Positions 17,198-25,126 of a stretch of DNA of 64,000 nt are shown in pieces. Made by a program: the position numbers and the translations under genes. Source of the stretch: Paenibacillus faecalis (GTDB lineage Bacteria > Bacillota > Bacilli > Paenibacillales > Paenibacillaceae). Each line of letters starts with the position of its first letter. Position 1 is the stretch's first letter. Where the stretch lies: positions 4,029,920 through 4,093,919 of the forward strand of contig NZ_LT985747.1 in the NCBI RefSeq assembly GCF_900289175.1, given 5' to 3'. Under the pieces are notes generated by a model. That model did not search any database and was not told the DNA's origin. It was given only the letters and a program-made list of their open reading frames with translations.

Positions 17198-18325
17198 TTA
17201 ACGAACCGCACAACGGTTCGGACCAATTTCCATCTCACGTTGCTGATCTTCATCCGGCTTCAGCTTACCCATATTCGTTAATCGAATTTCCTGATAAGCG
17301 TTCGGCTGTGGAGGAAGGTTCTTGGTGACCATCTGTCTAAATTCTTCTTCATCCGCAATATTGAGGCCATGATTGCTTGCGTACAGCTCGCCCAGCTTTT
17401 TGGCCACAGTGCCGTCATCATTCAACTCTTCCATAATCATAAAATGAGCCGGCAATACGATAAGTTCATCAGACAACTCCTTATACCGGGCATACAAAGT
17501 TTCCCGTAAGTCACCAACCCAGTCCTCCGCTAATCCGGCAAGATCGGGGCGTCCAATCGAATCGATAAACAGGATGTCACCTGTAAGCAGGTACTGATCG
17601 TCAAGCACAAACGATGTGGAGCCAATCGTATGTCCAGGGGAATAAAGCGCCTCGATGCTGATTTTGGTACTTCCGATGACGATTTCGTCGCCGTCTTCTA
17701 GCGGTTCATACTGGAATACAACTTCCCCGGCATCTTTCGGAGGGAGCCAGTATGTGGCGCTCGTTTTCTCAGCAATAAGCCGTCCGCCTGAAATATGGTC
17801 TGCGTGCAGATGTGTATCAAACACATGCTTGATCGTTGCCCCTTTACTTTCGGCAAATTCAATAAATACGTCCGTCATGCGGGTCGCATCGAACAGTGCC
17901 GCTTCACCGTTTGAGACCGCCATATAAGACAAGCAGCCTTTTCCGATCCGAACGAATTGATACAACTCGCCGCCATTGTTCAAGTCGCCAACCTTCACAG
18001 GCACAAGATGCTCACTCCAAGCCTTCATGCCTCCCTTCAAATATCCAACCGTCCGTCCGTGCTCAGCCAGCATCTCTGCCACCATGACAGAGGAGCCTTC
18101 CTTCGCGCATACGACAATAACCTCTTTATCGGTCGGAATCTGATCCAGAATCTCCTCTACGCCATCAAGCAATTCAAAATACGGAACGTTTAAATACTCA
18201 ATATTCTCGCCTTCAATTTTCCAATCATCAAAATCATCCTTATTTCGAACGTCCAATATGAAAAAGTTCTCTTTGCGGATCGCCTTCCCGGCTATTTCGC
18301 TAGCTTGCACTTCAATAACTGACAT
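17198..18325 (-). CDS. Rhodanese-MBL fusion, persulfide dioxygenase-like
   Basis: 375 residues. N-terminal rhodanese domain (about residues 1-115) with active Cys in VVCAKEGSS, then a metallo-beta-lactamase domain (about 125-320) with the THLHADH motif, later His in SPGHTIGS and Asp in LLTGDILF, as in ETHE1-like persulfide dioxygenases. In S. aureus CstB, which has related domains, the enzyme turns persulfides into thiosulfate. Here the rhodanese comes first. GGGGGAC lies before ATG 18325. The gene is 29 bases downstream of the TusA-rhodanese gene and probably shares its CstR-type promoter. Confidence 0.85.
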   Translation of the reverse strand: MSVIEVQASEIAGKAIRKENFFILDVRNKDDFDDWKIEGENIEYLNVPYFELLDGVEEILDQIPTDKEVIVVCAKEGSSVMVAEMLAEHGRTVGYLKGGMKAWSEHLVPVKVGDLNNGGELYQFVRIGKGCLSYMAVSNGEAALFDATRMTDVFIEFAESKGATIKHVFDTHLHADHISGGRLIAEKTSATYWLPPKDAGEVVFQYEPLEDGDEIVIGSTKISIEALYSPGHTIGSTSFVLDDQYLLTGDILFIDSIGRPDLAGLAEDWVGDLRETLYARYKELSDELIVLPAHFMIMEELNDDGTVAKKLGELYASNHGLNIADEEEFRQMVTKNLPPQPNAYQEIRLTNMGKLKPDEDQQREMEIGPNRCAVR

Positions 18326-18354
18326 CAGTGTCGTCCCCCTTTGCTCTTAAATGA

Positions 18355-18933
18355 TTAGTCGTGAATACTCGCCGTCGCTCCATTCCACTCGGTCATGCCA
18401 GGCACTACGTTAAATACCCGTTCAAAACCACTAGCGGCAAGCTTCTGACAAGCCAAATCACTTCGGCTTCCCGTACGGCATATAACATAAATCTCATCCT
18501 GCTGGTTCAGCTCTCCAAGACGCTCATCCAAATCTCCCAACGGGATGGAAAGCGCATTGGGAATGTGACGGAACGCATATTCTGCCGATTCTCTCACATC
18601 CAGCACGACAACAGACTCTCCTGCCTGAAGCTTCTCTTCCAATTGGGGATGATCCGCCACATGAGGGTAAGACAGTTCGGCCTTCTCTTCTTCTGAGGAC
18701 TTACGCAAATAGTGCTTTAACACATCGCCTTCCTCAACCGTCCCCAGATATTGATGGCCGGCGCTTTCCGCCCATGCTTTGATATCAGCCTTTGAGCCTT
18801 TATCCGTTGCCTCCACTTCCAATACCTGACCGCCTTCAAGGTCCTTCATCGCTTTTTTCGTACGCACGATCGGCATCGGACAGGCCAGTCCTTTTGCATC
18901 CAACATGACGTCGGAATCAATAGCTTTCATCAT
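18355..18933 (-). CDS. TusA-rhodanese fusion (CstA-like sulfurtransferase)
   Basis: 192 residues: an N-terminal TusA domain (about residues 8-75) with the catalytic Cys in KGLACPMPIVR, then a rhodanese domain (about 90-190) with active loop ICRTGSRS. This two-domain layout is part of CstA of Staphylococcus (which has a further DsrE-like part, here encoded separately). Such proteins relay sulfane sulfur from persulfide donors. ATG 18933 follows AGGAGG. An operator of the CstR type sits 22 bases upstream, so it is probably repressed by the CstR-like protein until persulfides accumulate. Confidence 0.85.
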   Translation of the reverse strand: MMKAIDSDVMLDAKGLACPMPIVRTKKAMKDLEGGQVLEVEATDKGSKADIKAWAESAGHQYLGTVEEGDVLKHYLRKSSEEEKAELSYPHVADHPQLEEKLQAGESVVVLDVRESAEYAFRHIPNALSIPLGDLDERLGELNQQDEIYVICRTGSRSDLACQKLAASGFERVFNVVPGMTEWNGATASIHD

Positions 18934-18955
18934 GATTACCTCCTAACACACTGAC

Positions 18956-18971
18956 ATACCACCAGGGGTAT
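18956..18971. promoter_or_regulatory. CstR/CsoR-type operator
   Basis: ATACC-ACCA-GGGGTAT, an inverted repeat matching the other four sites in the cluster, directly upstream of the TusA-rhodanese gene. Confidence 0.7.
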
Positions 18972-19063
18972 ATTTCCGTTCAAAAAAAAGGGTGCAGGAA
19001 CACACCGTTAATGAGTACATCTTTTCCCTGAAAACGATAAACTCATATCTATTTCTGATAAGG

Positions 19064-19360
19064 TTACTCCGTCTTCCCTTCCCATTCCAGCATCCCGCCG
19101 GTCATGTTCATTACATGATACCCTTGGCTTTGAAGATACTCGGCAGCACGGCCGCTTCTTCCGCCAGAACGACATACCATAATATATTCTTCAGACTTAT
19201 CCAGCTCCTGCTTGCGAAACTCTATCAATCCAAGCGGGATGTTAACAGCACCTGGAATTTTACCTTCTTTCACTTCATCGGTTTCACGTACATCAATGAG
19301 GTTTAATTTTTTTCCTTCATTCATTAATTTCTCTACCTCTGCAGGTGTAATCTCCTTCAT
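19064..19360 (-). CDS. Single-domain rhodanese
   Basis: 98 residues covering one rhodanese domain, with the conserved LIDVRETDEV start (residues 20-29) and active loop VCRSGGRSGRAA. The cysteine carries the persulfide in sulfur transfer. GGAGG is about 10 bases before ATG 19360. It lies 31 bases downstream of the anchored rhodanese gene and probably belongs to the operon led by the DsrE-like gene. Confidence 0.85.
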   Translation of the reverse strand: MKEITPAEVEKLMNEGKKLNLIDVRETDEVKEGKIPGAVNIPLGLIEFRKQELDKSEEYIMVCRSGGRSGRAAEYLQSQGYHVMNMTGGMLEWEGKTE

Positions 19361-19391
19361 AACAACAAGTCCTCCACTCCATTTAATTAAT

Positions 19392-19772
19392 CTATGACCA
19401 GGCGCTCATGCCGCCTTTAACATTGGTGACTTTCGCAAACCCCAACCTTTTTAACTGCTTGCTGGCTTTGTTGCTCCGCATTCCGCTTTGACAAATGACG
19501 ACAACCTCCCGGTCCTTGGAGAGACTGCCGCTTCTCTCTGCAAGCTGCTGCAAAGGAATATTTTTAAACCCCTTAATGTGGTTGCTGCCAAACTCTCCCG
19601 GTGTCCGGACATCGATAAACTGCTTATTTTTATCCTTTAGTTCATGTTTCAATTCCGATGTCGTAATCTGCTTTATTCCTTTCCCGGGCAAGATACGCCA
19701 AATTAAAAACAGAATAAAAAGAGCGATAATAACGATATTGAGATATTCCAACTTTGAAATCCCTCTCTCCAT
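19392..19772 (-). CDS. Membrane-anchored rhodanese
   Basis: 126 residues with one N-terminal membrane helix (about residues 9-27) followed by a rhodanese domain containing FIDVRTPGEF and the active loop ICQSGMRSNKA. The helix would tether sulfur transfer to the membrane; orientation is not certain. It follows the DsrE-like gene by 26 bases in the same operon. No clear Shine-Dalgarno is seen before ATG 19772, suggesting coupling to the upstream gene. Confidence 0.82.
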   Translation of the reverse strand: MERGISKLEYLNIVIIALFILFLIWRILPGKGIKQITTSELKHELKDKNKQFIDVRTPGEFGSNHIKGFKNIPLQQLAERSGSLSKDREVVVICQSGMRSNKASKQLKRLGFAKVTNVKGGMSAWS

Positions 19773-19798
19773 TTAAAGGAGAACCCATCTCCCAAAAA

Positions 19799-20278
19799 TT
19801 AAATAAACAAGTTTACATTACCCTCCTGGGCATCCGACAGATAAGCCGCAACTCCTGCGTACTCGATATCTTCGAGCAGCTCTTCCTTCTGCAGTCCAAG
19901 CAAATCCATCGTCATCGTACAGGCAACTAGCTTCACTTCCTGCTCCTGCGCCATCTCGATCAGCTGTGGGAGGGGAACAGCATTGTGTTTTTTAATAATA
20001 TCTTTAATCATCTTCGGGCCCATGCCAGCGAAATTCATTTTGGAAAGTCCCATCTTGTTCGCCCCCCGCGGCATCATTTTCCCAAACATTTTTTCCATAA
20101 ACCCTTTCTTCACCGGTACGTTTTCATCTTTGCGAAGCGCATTCAGTCCCCAAAAGGTATGGAAAATCGTCACTTCATGATCAAAAGCCGCTGCCCCGTT
20201 AGCGATAATATAGGCAGCCATGACCTTATCATAGTCCCCGCTAAACAGCACGATGGTCGTTTTCTTCTGTTCAGTCAC
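19799..20278 (-). CDS. DsrE/DsrF/DrsH-like sulfur carrier protein
   Basis: About 159 residues from GTG 20278, which has GGGGAGAG at good spacing; the six codons before it are probably untranslated. The DsrE-like fold is visible in IVLFSGDYDKVMAAYIIANGAA, VTIFHTFWGLNALRK, the Met/Gly/Lys-rich insert of DrsH-like proteins, and the conserved Cys strand VKLVACTMTMDLLG. These proteins accept and pass on sulfane sulfur. It heads the rhodanese operon and has a CstR-type operator just upstream. Confidence 0.85.
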   Translation of the reverse strand: MTEQKKTTIVLFSGDYDKVMAAYIIANGAAAFDHEVTIFHTFWGLNALRKDENVPVKKGFMEKMFGKMMPRGANKMGLSKMNFAGMGPKMIKDIIKKHNAVPLPQLIEMAQEQEVKLVACTMTMDLLGLQKEELLEDIEYAGVAAYLSDAQEGNVNLFI

Positions 20279-20303
20279 GCTATTCTCTCCCCTCAATTTC
20301 TAT

Positions 20304-20320
20304 ATTACCCTACGGGGTAT
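20304..20320. promoter_or_regulatory. CstR/CsoR-type operator
   Basis: ATTACCCTACGGGGTAT immediately upstream of the DsrE-like gene; a near-palindrome of the same type as the sites at 20608, 21004 and 21135. Confidence 0.75.
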
Positions 20321-20338
20321 ATAATCAATCAAAAAAAA

Positions 20339-20569
20339 TTAGTTCTTCTTAATCCAGAACTTCAGAAGACCGTTATCTTCCTTATGATCCAGTAGCTCGT
20401 TTCCGCTTGATTTAGCCCATGCAGTCAAATCGCTTTTCGCCCCTTGATCTGTGCTGTGAACTTCAAGCACCTGTCCAGGCTCCAGTTCGTTCATCGCTTT
20501 CTTTGTCTTGACGATCGGCATCGGACATGACAAGCCCGTAGCATCCAGTACTTTATTTGCTTTCATCAT
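20339..20569 (-). CDS. TusA-family sulfurtransferase
   Basis: 76 residues of a stand-alone TusA domain with catalytic Cys in TGLSCPMPIVK and the KKAMNELEPGQVLEV segment. It relays sulfur between rhodanese or DsrE partners. AAAGGAGG lies 5 bases before ATG 20569 (a second ATG follows at once); the longer hydrophobic extension is rejected. It is about 55% like the TusA half of the fusion at 18355-18933, an estimate by eye. Confidence 0.88.
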   Translation of the reverse strand: MMKANKVLDATGLSCPMPIVKTKKAMNELEPGQVLEVHSTDQGAKSDLTAWAKSSGNELLDHKEDNGLLKFWIKKN

Positions 20570-20607
20570 TAATTCCTCCTTTAGAAAATAAAAAAACATA
20601 ATTCCTA

Positions 20608-20626
20608 ATTACCCCTACGGGTATAA
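20608..20626. promoter_or_regulatory. CstR/CsoR-type operator
   Basis: ATTACCCCTACGGGTATAAT, upstream of the stand-alone tusA-like gene; an inverted repeat of TACCC/GGGTA. Confidence 0.78.
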
Positions 20627-20668
20627 TAATGGATACAGAAAAGGGTGTCAACCCTTCTCTTTTATCAA

Positions 20669-20929
20669 TTAGCGACTCTTCACCAACAAATTAACAGCTT
20701 CAAGAACGAGATCCTCGGTTTTATATCCGTTCTCTTCCGCAGTACGCACGCACTCCACCAGGTTAGAGCTGACAACGACACCGATCGTCCGGTCAATCGC
20801 TGTCCGCGCTGCAGAAAGCTGAGTGATCACGTCTTTGCAATCCTTATCCTCTTCCATCATCTTCAAAATGCCGCGAAGCTGTCCTTCAATACGTTTTACC
20901 CGGTTTTTTATTTGATCATTGTAATCCAA
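20669..20929 (-). CDS. cstR: CstR-like persulfide-sensing repressor
   Basis: 86 residues of the CsoR/DUF156 family, an all-helical DNA-binding tetramer. It has the family start IKNRVKRIEGQLRGI. Cys31 (in KDC) and Cys60 (in NLVEC) are both present at the positions used by CstR. The His that CsoR uses for copper, four residues before the second Cys, is replaced by Asn (N56), so a persulfide sensor is more likely than a copper sensor. Start ATG 20929. Operators of the matching type lie around its own promoter and in front of four sulfur genes, so autoregulation is probable. Confidence 0.88.
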   Translation of the reverse strand: MDYNDQIKNRVKRIEGQLRGILKMMEEDKDCKDVITQLSAARTAIDRTIGVVVSSNLVECVRTAEENGYKTEDLVLEAVNLLVKSR

Positions 20930-21003
20930 TGCCTTTTCCCCCTATCTACTCGATTAATAGTGCCACCTTCCTATCTCTATTATATAACATTTGTCTATAA
21001 TAT

Positions 21004-21020
21004 ATACCCCAGAGGGTATT
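21004..21020. promoter_or_regulatory. CstR/CsoR-type operator (cstR side)
   Basis: ATACCCCAGAGGGTATT, in the divergent region upstream of the repressor gene. Confidence 0.78.
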
Positions 21021-21134
21021 AAGTCAAGTTTCAGTTCATCTAACAGAGCATATAATCTACTATTTCCCAATGTTTCAAAAAATATTTTTAAGCGTTAGAA
21101 GATTTGTCACTTTCTTTTTTAGTCATATATGTTA

Positions 21135-21153
21135 TTATACCCCCATGGGTATA
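21135..21153. promoter_or_regulatory. CstR/CsoR-type operator (cdr side)
   Basis: ATTATACCCCCATGGGTAT, an inverted repeat 28 bases before the reductase start on the plus strand, overlapping the probable promoter. Confidence 0.78.
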
Positions 21154-21180
21154 AATCATAAAACATAATTGGAGGAGTTT

Positions 21181-22833
21181 ATGATGAGTAAAAAGATCGT
21201 AATTGTCGGCGGTGTTGCAGGAGGAGCATCTGCCGCAGCCCGACTGCGCAGATTGGACGAGGAATCAACGATTGTTATGGTTGAGCGCGGAGAGCATATT
21301 TCTTTTGCCAATTGCGGCCTTCCTTATTATATCGGAGAAAGTATTAAAGAGCGCAGTAAACTGATGGTGCAAACCGTTGAAGGGATGAGCAAAAGATTCA
21401 ATCTTGACATTCGCAACCTCAGCGAAGTCGTATCGATCCAGCGGAATGAGAAAACCGTATCTATTAAAAATCTGACCACTGGCGAAGTTAGCAGTGAAAG
21501 CTATGACCATCTCATCCTGTCCCCTGGAGCCAAACCGATCGTTCCGAACCTTCAAGGACTTAATGAAGCCAAGGATATCTTTACGCTTCGCAATATTCCT
21601 GACACCGACCGGATCAAACAGTTTGTAGATGAAGAGAAGCCGGCAAGAGCCGTTGTCGTCGGCGGCGGATTTATCGGCTTGGAGATGGCAGAAAATTTAG
21701 CCGAGCGCGGGATTCAAGTCACCATCATTGAGATGGCTAATCAAGTCATGGCGCCTTTAGATTACGAAATGGCATCCATCGTTCACACACATCTGAAAGA
21801 AAAAGGGGTTAACCTGATTCTTGAAGACGGTGTTAAAGCGATATCTGACCAAGGCAAAACGATTGAATTATCCAGCGGCAATAAAGTGTCCACCGATATG
21901 ATCATATTGTCCATCGGAGTTCGTCCGGAAAATCAACTGGCGATTGATGCCGGGCTGGAAGTCGGTGAACGCGGCGGCATTAAAGTTAATGAATATATGC
22001 AGACCAGTGATGAGAGCATCTATGCCATCGGTGACGCTATTGAGGTTGTCGACTATATTCATCAAAATCCGGCAATGATTCCGCTCGCTGGCCCTGCTAA
22101 CCGCCAAGGCCGCATGGTTGCAGATCATATTTACGGAAAGAACGTATCTTATAAAGGAACGCTCGGCACTTCCATCGCCAAAGTGTTCGATCTGACAGTA
22201 GCGGCGACAGGCAGCAATGAAAAACGGCTCAAGCAGCTGGATCTGCCTTATCGGGCTGTTCATATTCATCCGAACTCCCATGCCGGCTACTACCCAGGAG
22301 CGTACCCTATTTCTTTAAAGCTGCTCTTCAATCCGGAGAATGGCCAGATTTACGGAGCGCAAGCGGTTGGAAAAGACGGTGTCGACAAGCGGATTGATGT
22401 GATCGCCACCGCCATTAAAGGGAATTTGGACGTATTTGATCTGACTGAGCTGGAATTGTCCTACGCCCCTCCTTTCTCATCTGCCAAAGATCCAGTGAAC
22501 TATGCGGGTTATGTTGCATCCAATATGATGGAGGGAAGTGTGGATACCGTTCAGTGGCATGAAATCGATGAGCTAATCAAAAGCGGAGCAACCTTGATCG
22601 ATGTCCGCGATTCCGACGAACTACATGTCGGTTATATTGAAGGCTCCGTCCATATTCCATTGAATGAGCTTCGCCATCGTATGGATGAACTTCCGAAGAA
22701 TGAAACCTTGTACGTCTCTTGTCAGGTCGGTCTCCGCGGATATCTTGCATCCCGTATTCTGACTGGCAACGGCTTCAAGGTGAAAAATTTGGATGGCGGA
22801 TGGAAAACCTATGCTTCTGTGTTCCAGCAATAA
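21181..22833 (+). CDS. cdr: CoA-disulfide/persulfide reductase with C-terminal rhodanese
   Basis: 550 residues. FAD-binding GGVAGGASAAARLRR at the start, active-site Cys in SFANCGLPYYIGE, the second nucleotide site VVVGGGFIGLEMAENL, FAD segment IYAIGDAIEV, dimerisation domain, then a rhodanese domain (about residues 460-550) with active loop CQVGLRGY. This is the CoADR-Rhod architecture, which reduces CoA-persulfide or CoA-disulfide with NAD(P)H. GGAGG precedes ATG 21181. It is divergent from the repressor gene and has its own operator, giving the cell the reductive arm of sulfane-sulfur detoxification. Confidence 0.92.
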   Translation: MMSKKIVIVGGVAGGASAAARLRRLDEESTIVMVERGEHISFANCGLPYYIGESIKERSKLMVQTVEGMSKRFNLDIRNLSEVVSIQRNEKTVSIKNLTTGEVSSESYDHLILSPGAKPIVPNLQGLNEAKDIFTLRNIPDTDRIKQFVDEEKPARAVVVGGGFIGLEMAENLAERGIQVTIIEMANQVMAPLDYEMASIVHTHLKEKGVNLILEDGVKAISDQGKTIELSSGNKVSTDMIILSIGVRPENQLAIDAGLEVGERGGIKVNEYMQTSDESIYAIGDAIEVVDYIHQNPAMIPLAGPANRQGRMVADHIYGKNVSYKGTLGTSIAKVFDLTVAATGSNEKRLKQLDLPYRAVHIHPNSHAGYYPGAYPISLKLLFNPENGQIYGAQAVGKDGVDKRIDVIATAIKGNLDVFDLTELELSYAPPFSSAKDPVNYAGYVASNMMEGSVDTVQWHEIDELIKSGATLIDVRDSDELHVGYIEGSVHIPLNELRHRMDELPKNETLYVSCQVGLRGYLASRILTGNGFKVKNLDGGWKTYASVFQQ

Positions 22834-22951
22834 GACCTGCTTGATATCATCTTGATTTAATACCGTCAGTGCACCAAGTCCTTGTCTACTGCCAAAGCCC
22901 ATGGTATATTTTTTAGTAAGAATAAAAACTTAAAGGCAATGTTATCTTTGA

Positions 22952-22997
22952 AAAGGTACAACCTCGGCTATACTTAGTCTGGGTGTACCTTTTTTTA
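22952..22997 (+). terminator. Intrinsic terminator of cdr
   Basis: AAAGGTACA pairs with TGTACCTTT around a 23-base loop and is followed by a run of T; about 120 bases past the stop codon. Confidence 0.65.
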
Positions 22998-23018
22998 ATT
23001 TAAAAGGAGGACTTGTAC

Positions 23019-24767
23019 ATGTTCTTAGAAGCTGTTTATCATCGCCCTCGCCAAAACTGGTCTTATGCTTATGACGGACGCACCATCCATTTGCGTATCC
23101 GTACAAAAAGAGATGATGTCACAGAAGTTTATGCTTTAGCTGGAGATAAATATTTGTGGGATCAGACGATGGAGTACATACCGATGTTAAAGCTCGCTTC
23201 TGACGAGCTGTTTGACTATTGGGAATGTGAAGCCAAGCCGCCATACCGTCGCCTGAAATACGGATTTTTGCTTCAAAATGGCCGGGAAAAACGCTGGATG
23301 ACAGAGTACGGTTTCATCGAAGAACCGCCTGCAAACCCAGACCGTCTGTTTGAATATCCGTTTATCAATCCAGAAGATGTGTTTACAACTCCGGATTGGG
23401 TGAAGGATGCCGTGTTTTATCAAATCTTCCCTGAACGATTTGCCAATGGCGATCCAAGCAACGATCCCAAGGGTACTCTGCCATGGAGCAGCACAGAGCC
23501 GACACCAACGAACTTTTTCGGCGGAGATTTGCAAGGTGTCATCGATCATCTTGACTATCTAAGCGAGCTGGGAATCAATGCGATTTATTTCACGCCGCTG
23601 TTTACTGCAACGACGAACCATAAATACGACACCGAAGATTACATGGAAATTGATCCGCAGTTTGGTGATAAAGATACCCTCAAAAAACTGGTCGACCTAT
23701 GCCATGAACGCGGAATCCGCGTCGTTATGGATGCGGTATTTAATCATTCCGGCAAAACCTTTGCACCGTTTGTAGATGTTCAGAAGAATGGCGAAAAATC
23801 GAAGTACAAAGATTGGTTCTACGTTCGTTCTTTCCCGCTTGAAGTGGTTGACGGCATACCAACCTATGATACTTTTGCATTTGAACCTCTGATGCCTAAG
23901 CTGAATACGGAAAACCCGGAAGTGAAACAATACTTGTTAAAGGCGGCTGAATACTGGATTAAAGAAATCGGTATTGATGGTTGGCGTCTGGATGTAGCGA
24001 ACGAAGTTGGTCACCAATTCTGGCGGGAATTCCGTCAGGTCGTGAAAAATGCCAACCCGGATGCTTATATCCTTGGCGAAGTATGGCATGAATCATCCAT
24101 CTGGCTGGAAGGCGATCAATTTGATGCGGTCATGAACTATCCGTTCACGAACGCAGTGCTTGATTTCTTCATTCGTCGTAAAGTGGATGCCGAGAAATTT
24201 TCCTTTATGCTCGGACGGCAGCTGGCAGGATATCCTCGCCAGGCCAGTGAGGTTGCATTCAACCTGCTCGATAGCCATGATACCGCCAGATTGCTCACTT
24301 TGGCCAACGGCGACAAGCGTCTGATGAAGCTTGCAGCTTTGTTCCAGTTTACTTATTCCGGAACCCCATGCATTTACTATGGCGACGAAATCGGCATGGA
24401 CGGTGGAGATGACCCAGGCTGCCGTAAATGTATGGTATGGGATGAAGATAAGCAGGACAAAGAGCTGTTCACCTTCTATCAAAAGATCATCAAACTGCGC
24501 AAAGCCCATCCAGCTCTTCGCACCGGAACGTTCGATTTCCTAACCACAGAGCATTTAGGCGGAAAAGTGGCTTATCGACGTGAAGACGACAACGAAACGA
24601 TCGTTGTGTTCATGAACAATGATAAAGTCGCTCAGTCCATTACAGTGCCAGTTCTTGAGCAGAAATGGGTTAATCTTTGGAATGATGAAGCTGTTCAGAC
24701 TGTCAAAGGACAGCTTACGGTTAAGCTGCCGGCTTATGGCTTCGCCATACTCAAGGCTGTCGAATAA
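23019..24767 (+). CDS. GH13 neopullulanase/cyclomaltodextrinase-type enzyme
   Basis: 582 residues from ATG 23019, with AAAGGAGG 8 bases upstream; no signal peptide, so intracellular. Order: N-terminal CBM34-like beta domain (about 1-120), (beta/alpha)8 barrel from about 125, C-terminal beta domain from about 500. Catalytic residues are visible: nucleophile Asp in GWRLDVANE, acid Glu in LGEVWHE, and Asp in LLDSHD; the HEY-like VMDAVFNHSG is also present. The subfamily degrades maltodextrins, cyclodextrins and pullulan oligomers. It complements the maltose phosphorylase 13 kb away. Confidence 0.92.
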   Translation: MFLEAVYHRPRQNWSYAYDGRTIHLRIRTKRDDVTEVYALAGDKYLWDQTMEYIPMLKLASDELFDYWECEAKPPYRRLKYGFLLQNGREKRWMTEYGFIEEPPANPDRLFEYPFINPEDVFTTPDWVKDAVFYQIFPERFANGDPSNDPKGTLPWSSTEPTPTNFFGGDLQGVIDHLDYLSELGINAIYFTPLFTATTNHKYDTEDYMEIDPQFGDKDTLKKLVDLCHERGIRVVMDAVFNHSGKTFAPFVDVQKNGEKSKYKDWFYVRSFPLEVVDGIPTYDTFAFEPLMPKLNTENPEVKQYLLKAAEYWIKEIGIDGWRLDVANEVGHQFWREFRQVVKNANPDAYILGEVWHESSIWLEGDQFDAVMNYPFTNAVLDFFIRRKVDAEKFSFMLGRQLAGYPRQASEVAFNLLDSHDTARLLTLANGDKRLMKLAALFQFTYSGTPCIYYGDEIGMDGGDDPGCRKCMVWDEDKQDKELFTFYQKIIKLRKAHPALRTGTFDFLTTEHLGGKVAYRREDDNETIVVFMNNDKVAQSITVPVLEQKWVNLWNDEAVQTVKGQLTVKLPAYGFAILKAVE

Positions 24768-24851
24768 GCGTAAACGGCTTTGCCGTCATGACGGGTACAG
24801 CAGCTTACGTTTCACGAAAGAAATCTAAAATGAATAGATAGTGACAGGCAA

Positions 24852-24899
24852 GGAAGGGGCTGTCTCAAAGGTTTATTAACCTAAGGGACGCCCCTTCCG
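24852..24899. terminator. Terminator hairpin between GH13 gene and lanthipeptide genes
   Basis: A 9-bp stem GGAAGGGGC/GCCCCTTCC with an internal second stem; T-rich on the plus side and probably serving both converging units. Confidence 0.7.
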
Positions 24900-24970
24900 T
24901 TTGTTTGCAATATAGCTTACTCTTTTTTCGGATTCGAAGTAAGTAAATTCAATTATGACTTATGTTTGCC

Positions 24971-25093
24971 TTAACAATGATTGCTTGCCGTTGACCAGCC
25001 AACTGTTACCGTCGTTACAGTCCATGTAATTGTGATTGGAAATGCCTCTTGTTCCTGACCTGGCATTTGTTGCAGCGCCAATACTTCGTTCAT
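24971..25093 (-). CDS. lanA: Class III lanthipeptide precursor (LanA)
   Basis: A 40-codon gene that is easily missed. ATG 25093 follows AAAGGAGGTGA, an excellent site, and the stop is at 24971. The leader starts MNEVLALQQMPGQEQEAF: the VLALQ motif corresponds to the hydrophobic LxLQ leader helix recognised by class III synthetases. The core, TITWTVTTVTVGW and then STASNHC, ends in Ser-x2-Ser-x2-Cys, the exact pattern that LanKC enzymes convert to labionin or lanthionine. It lies 33 bases downstream of the LanKC gene and is transcribed with it. Confidence 0.88.
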   Translation of the reverse strand: MNEVLALQQMPGQEQEAFPITITWTVTTVTVGWSTASNHC

Positions 25094-25126
25094 ATTTATC
25101 ACCTCCTTTCATGGAATATACATCAA

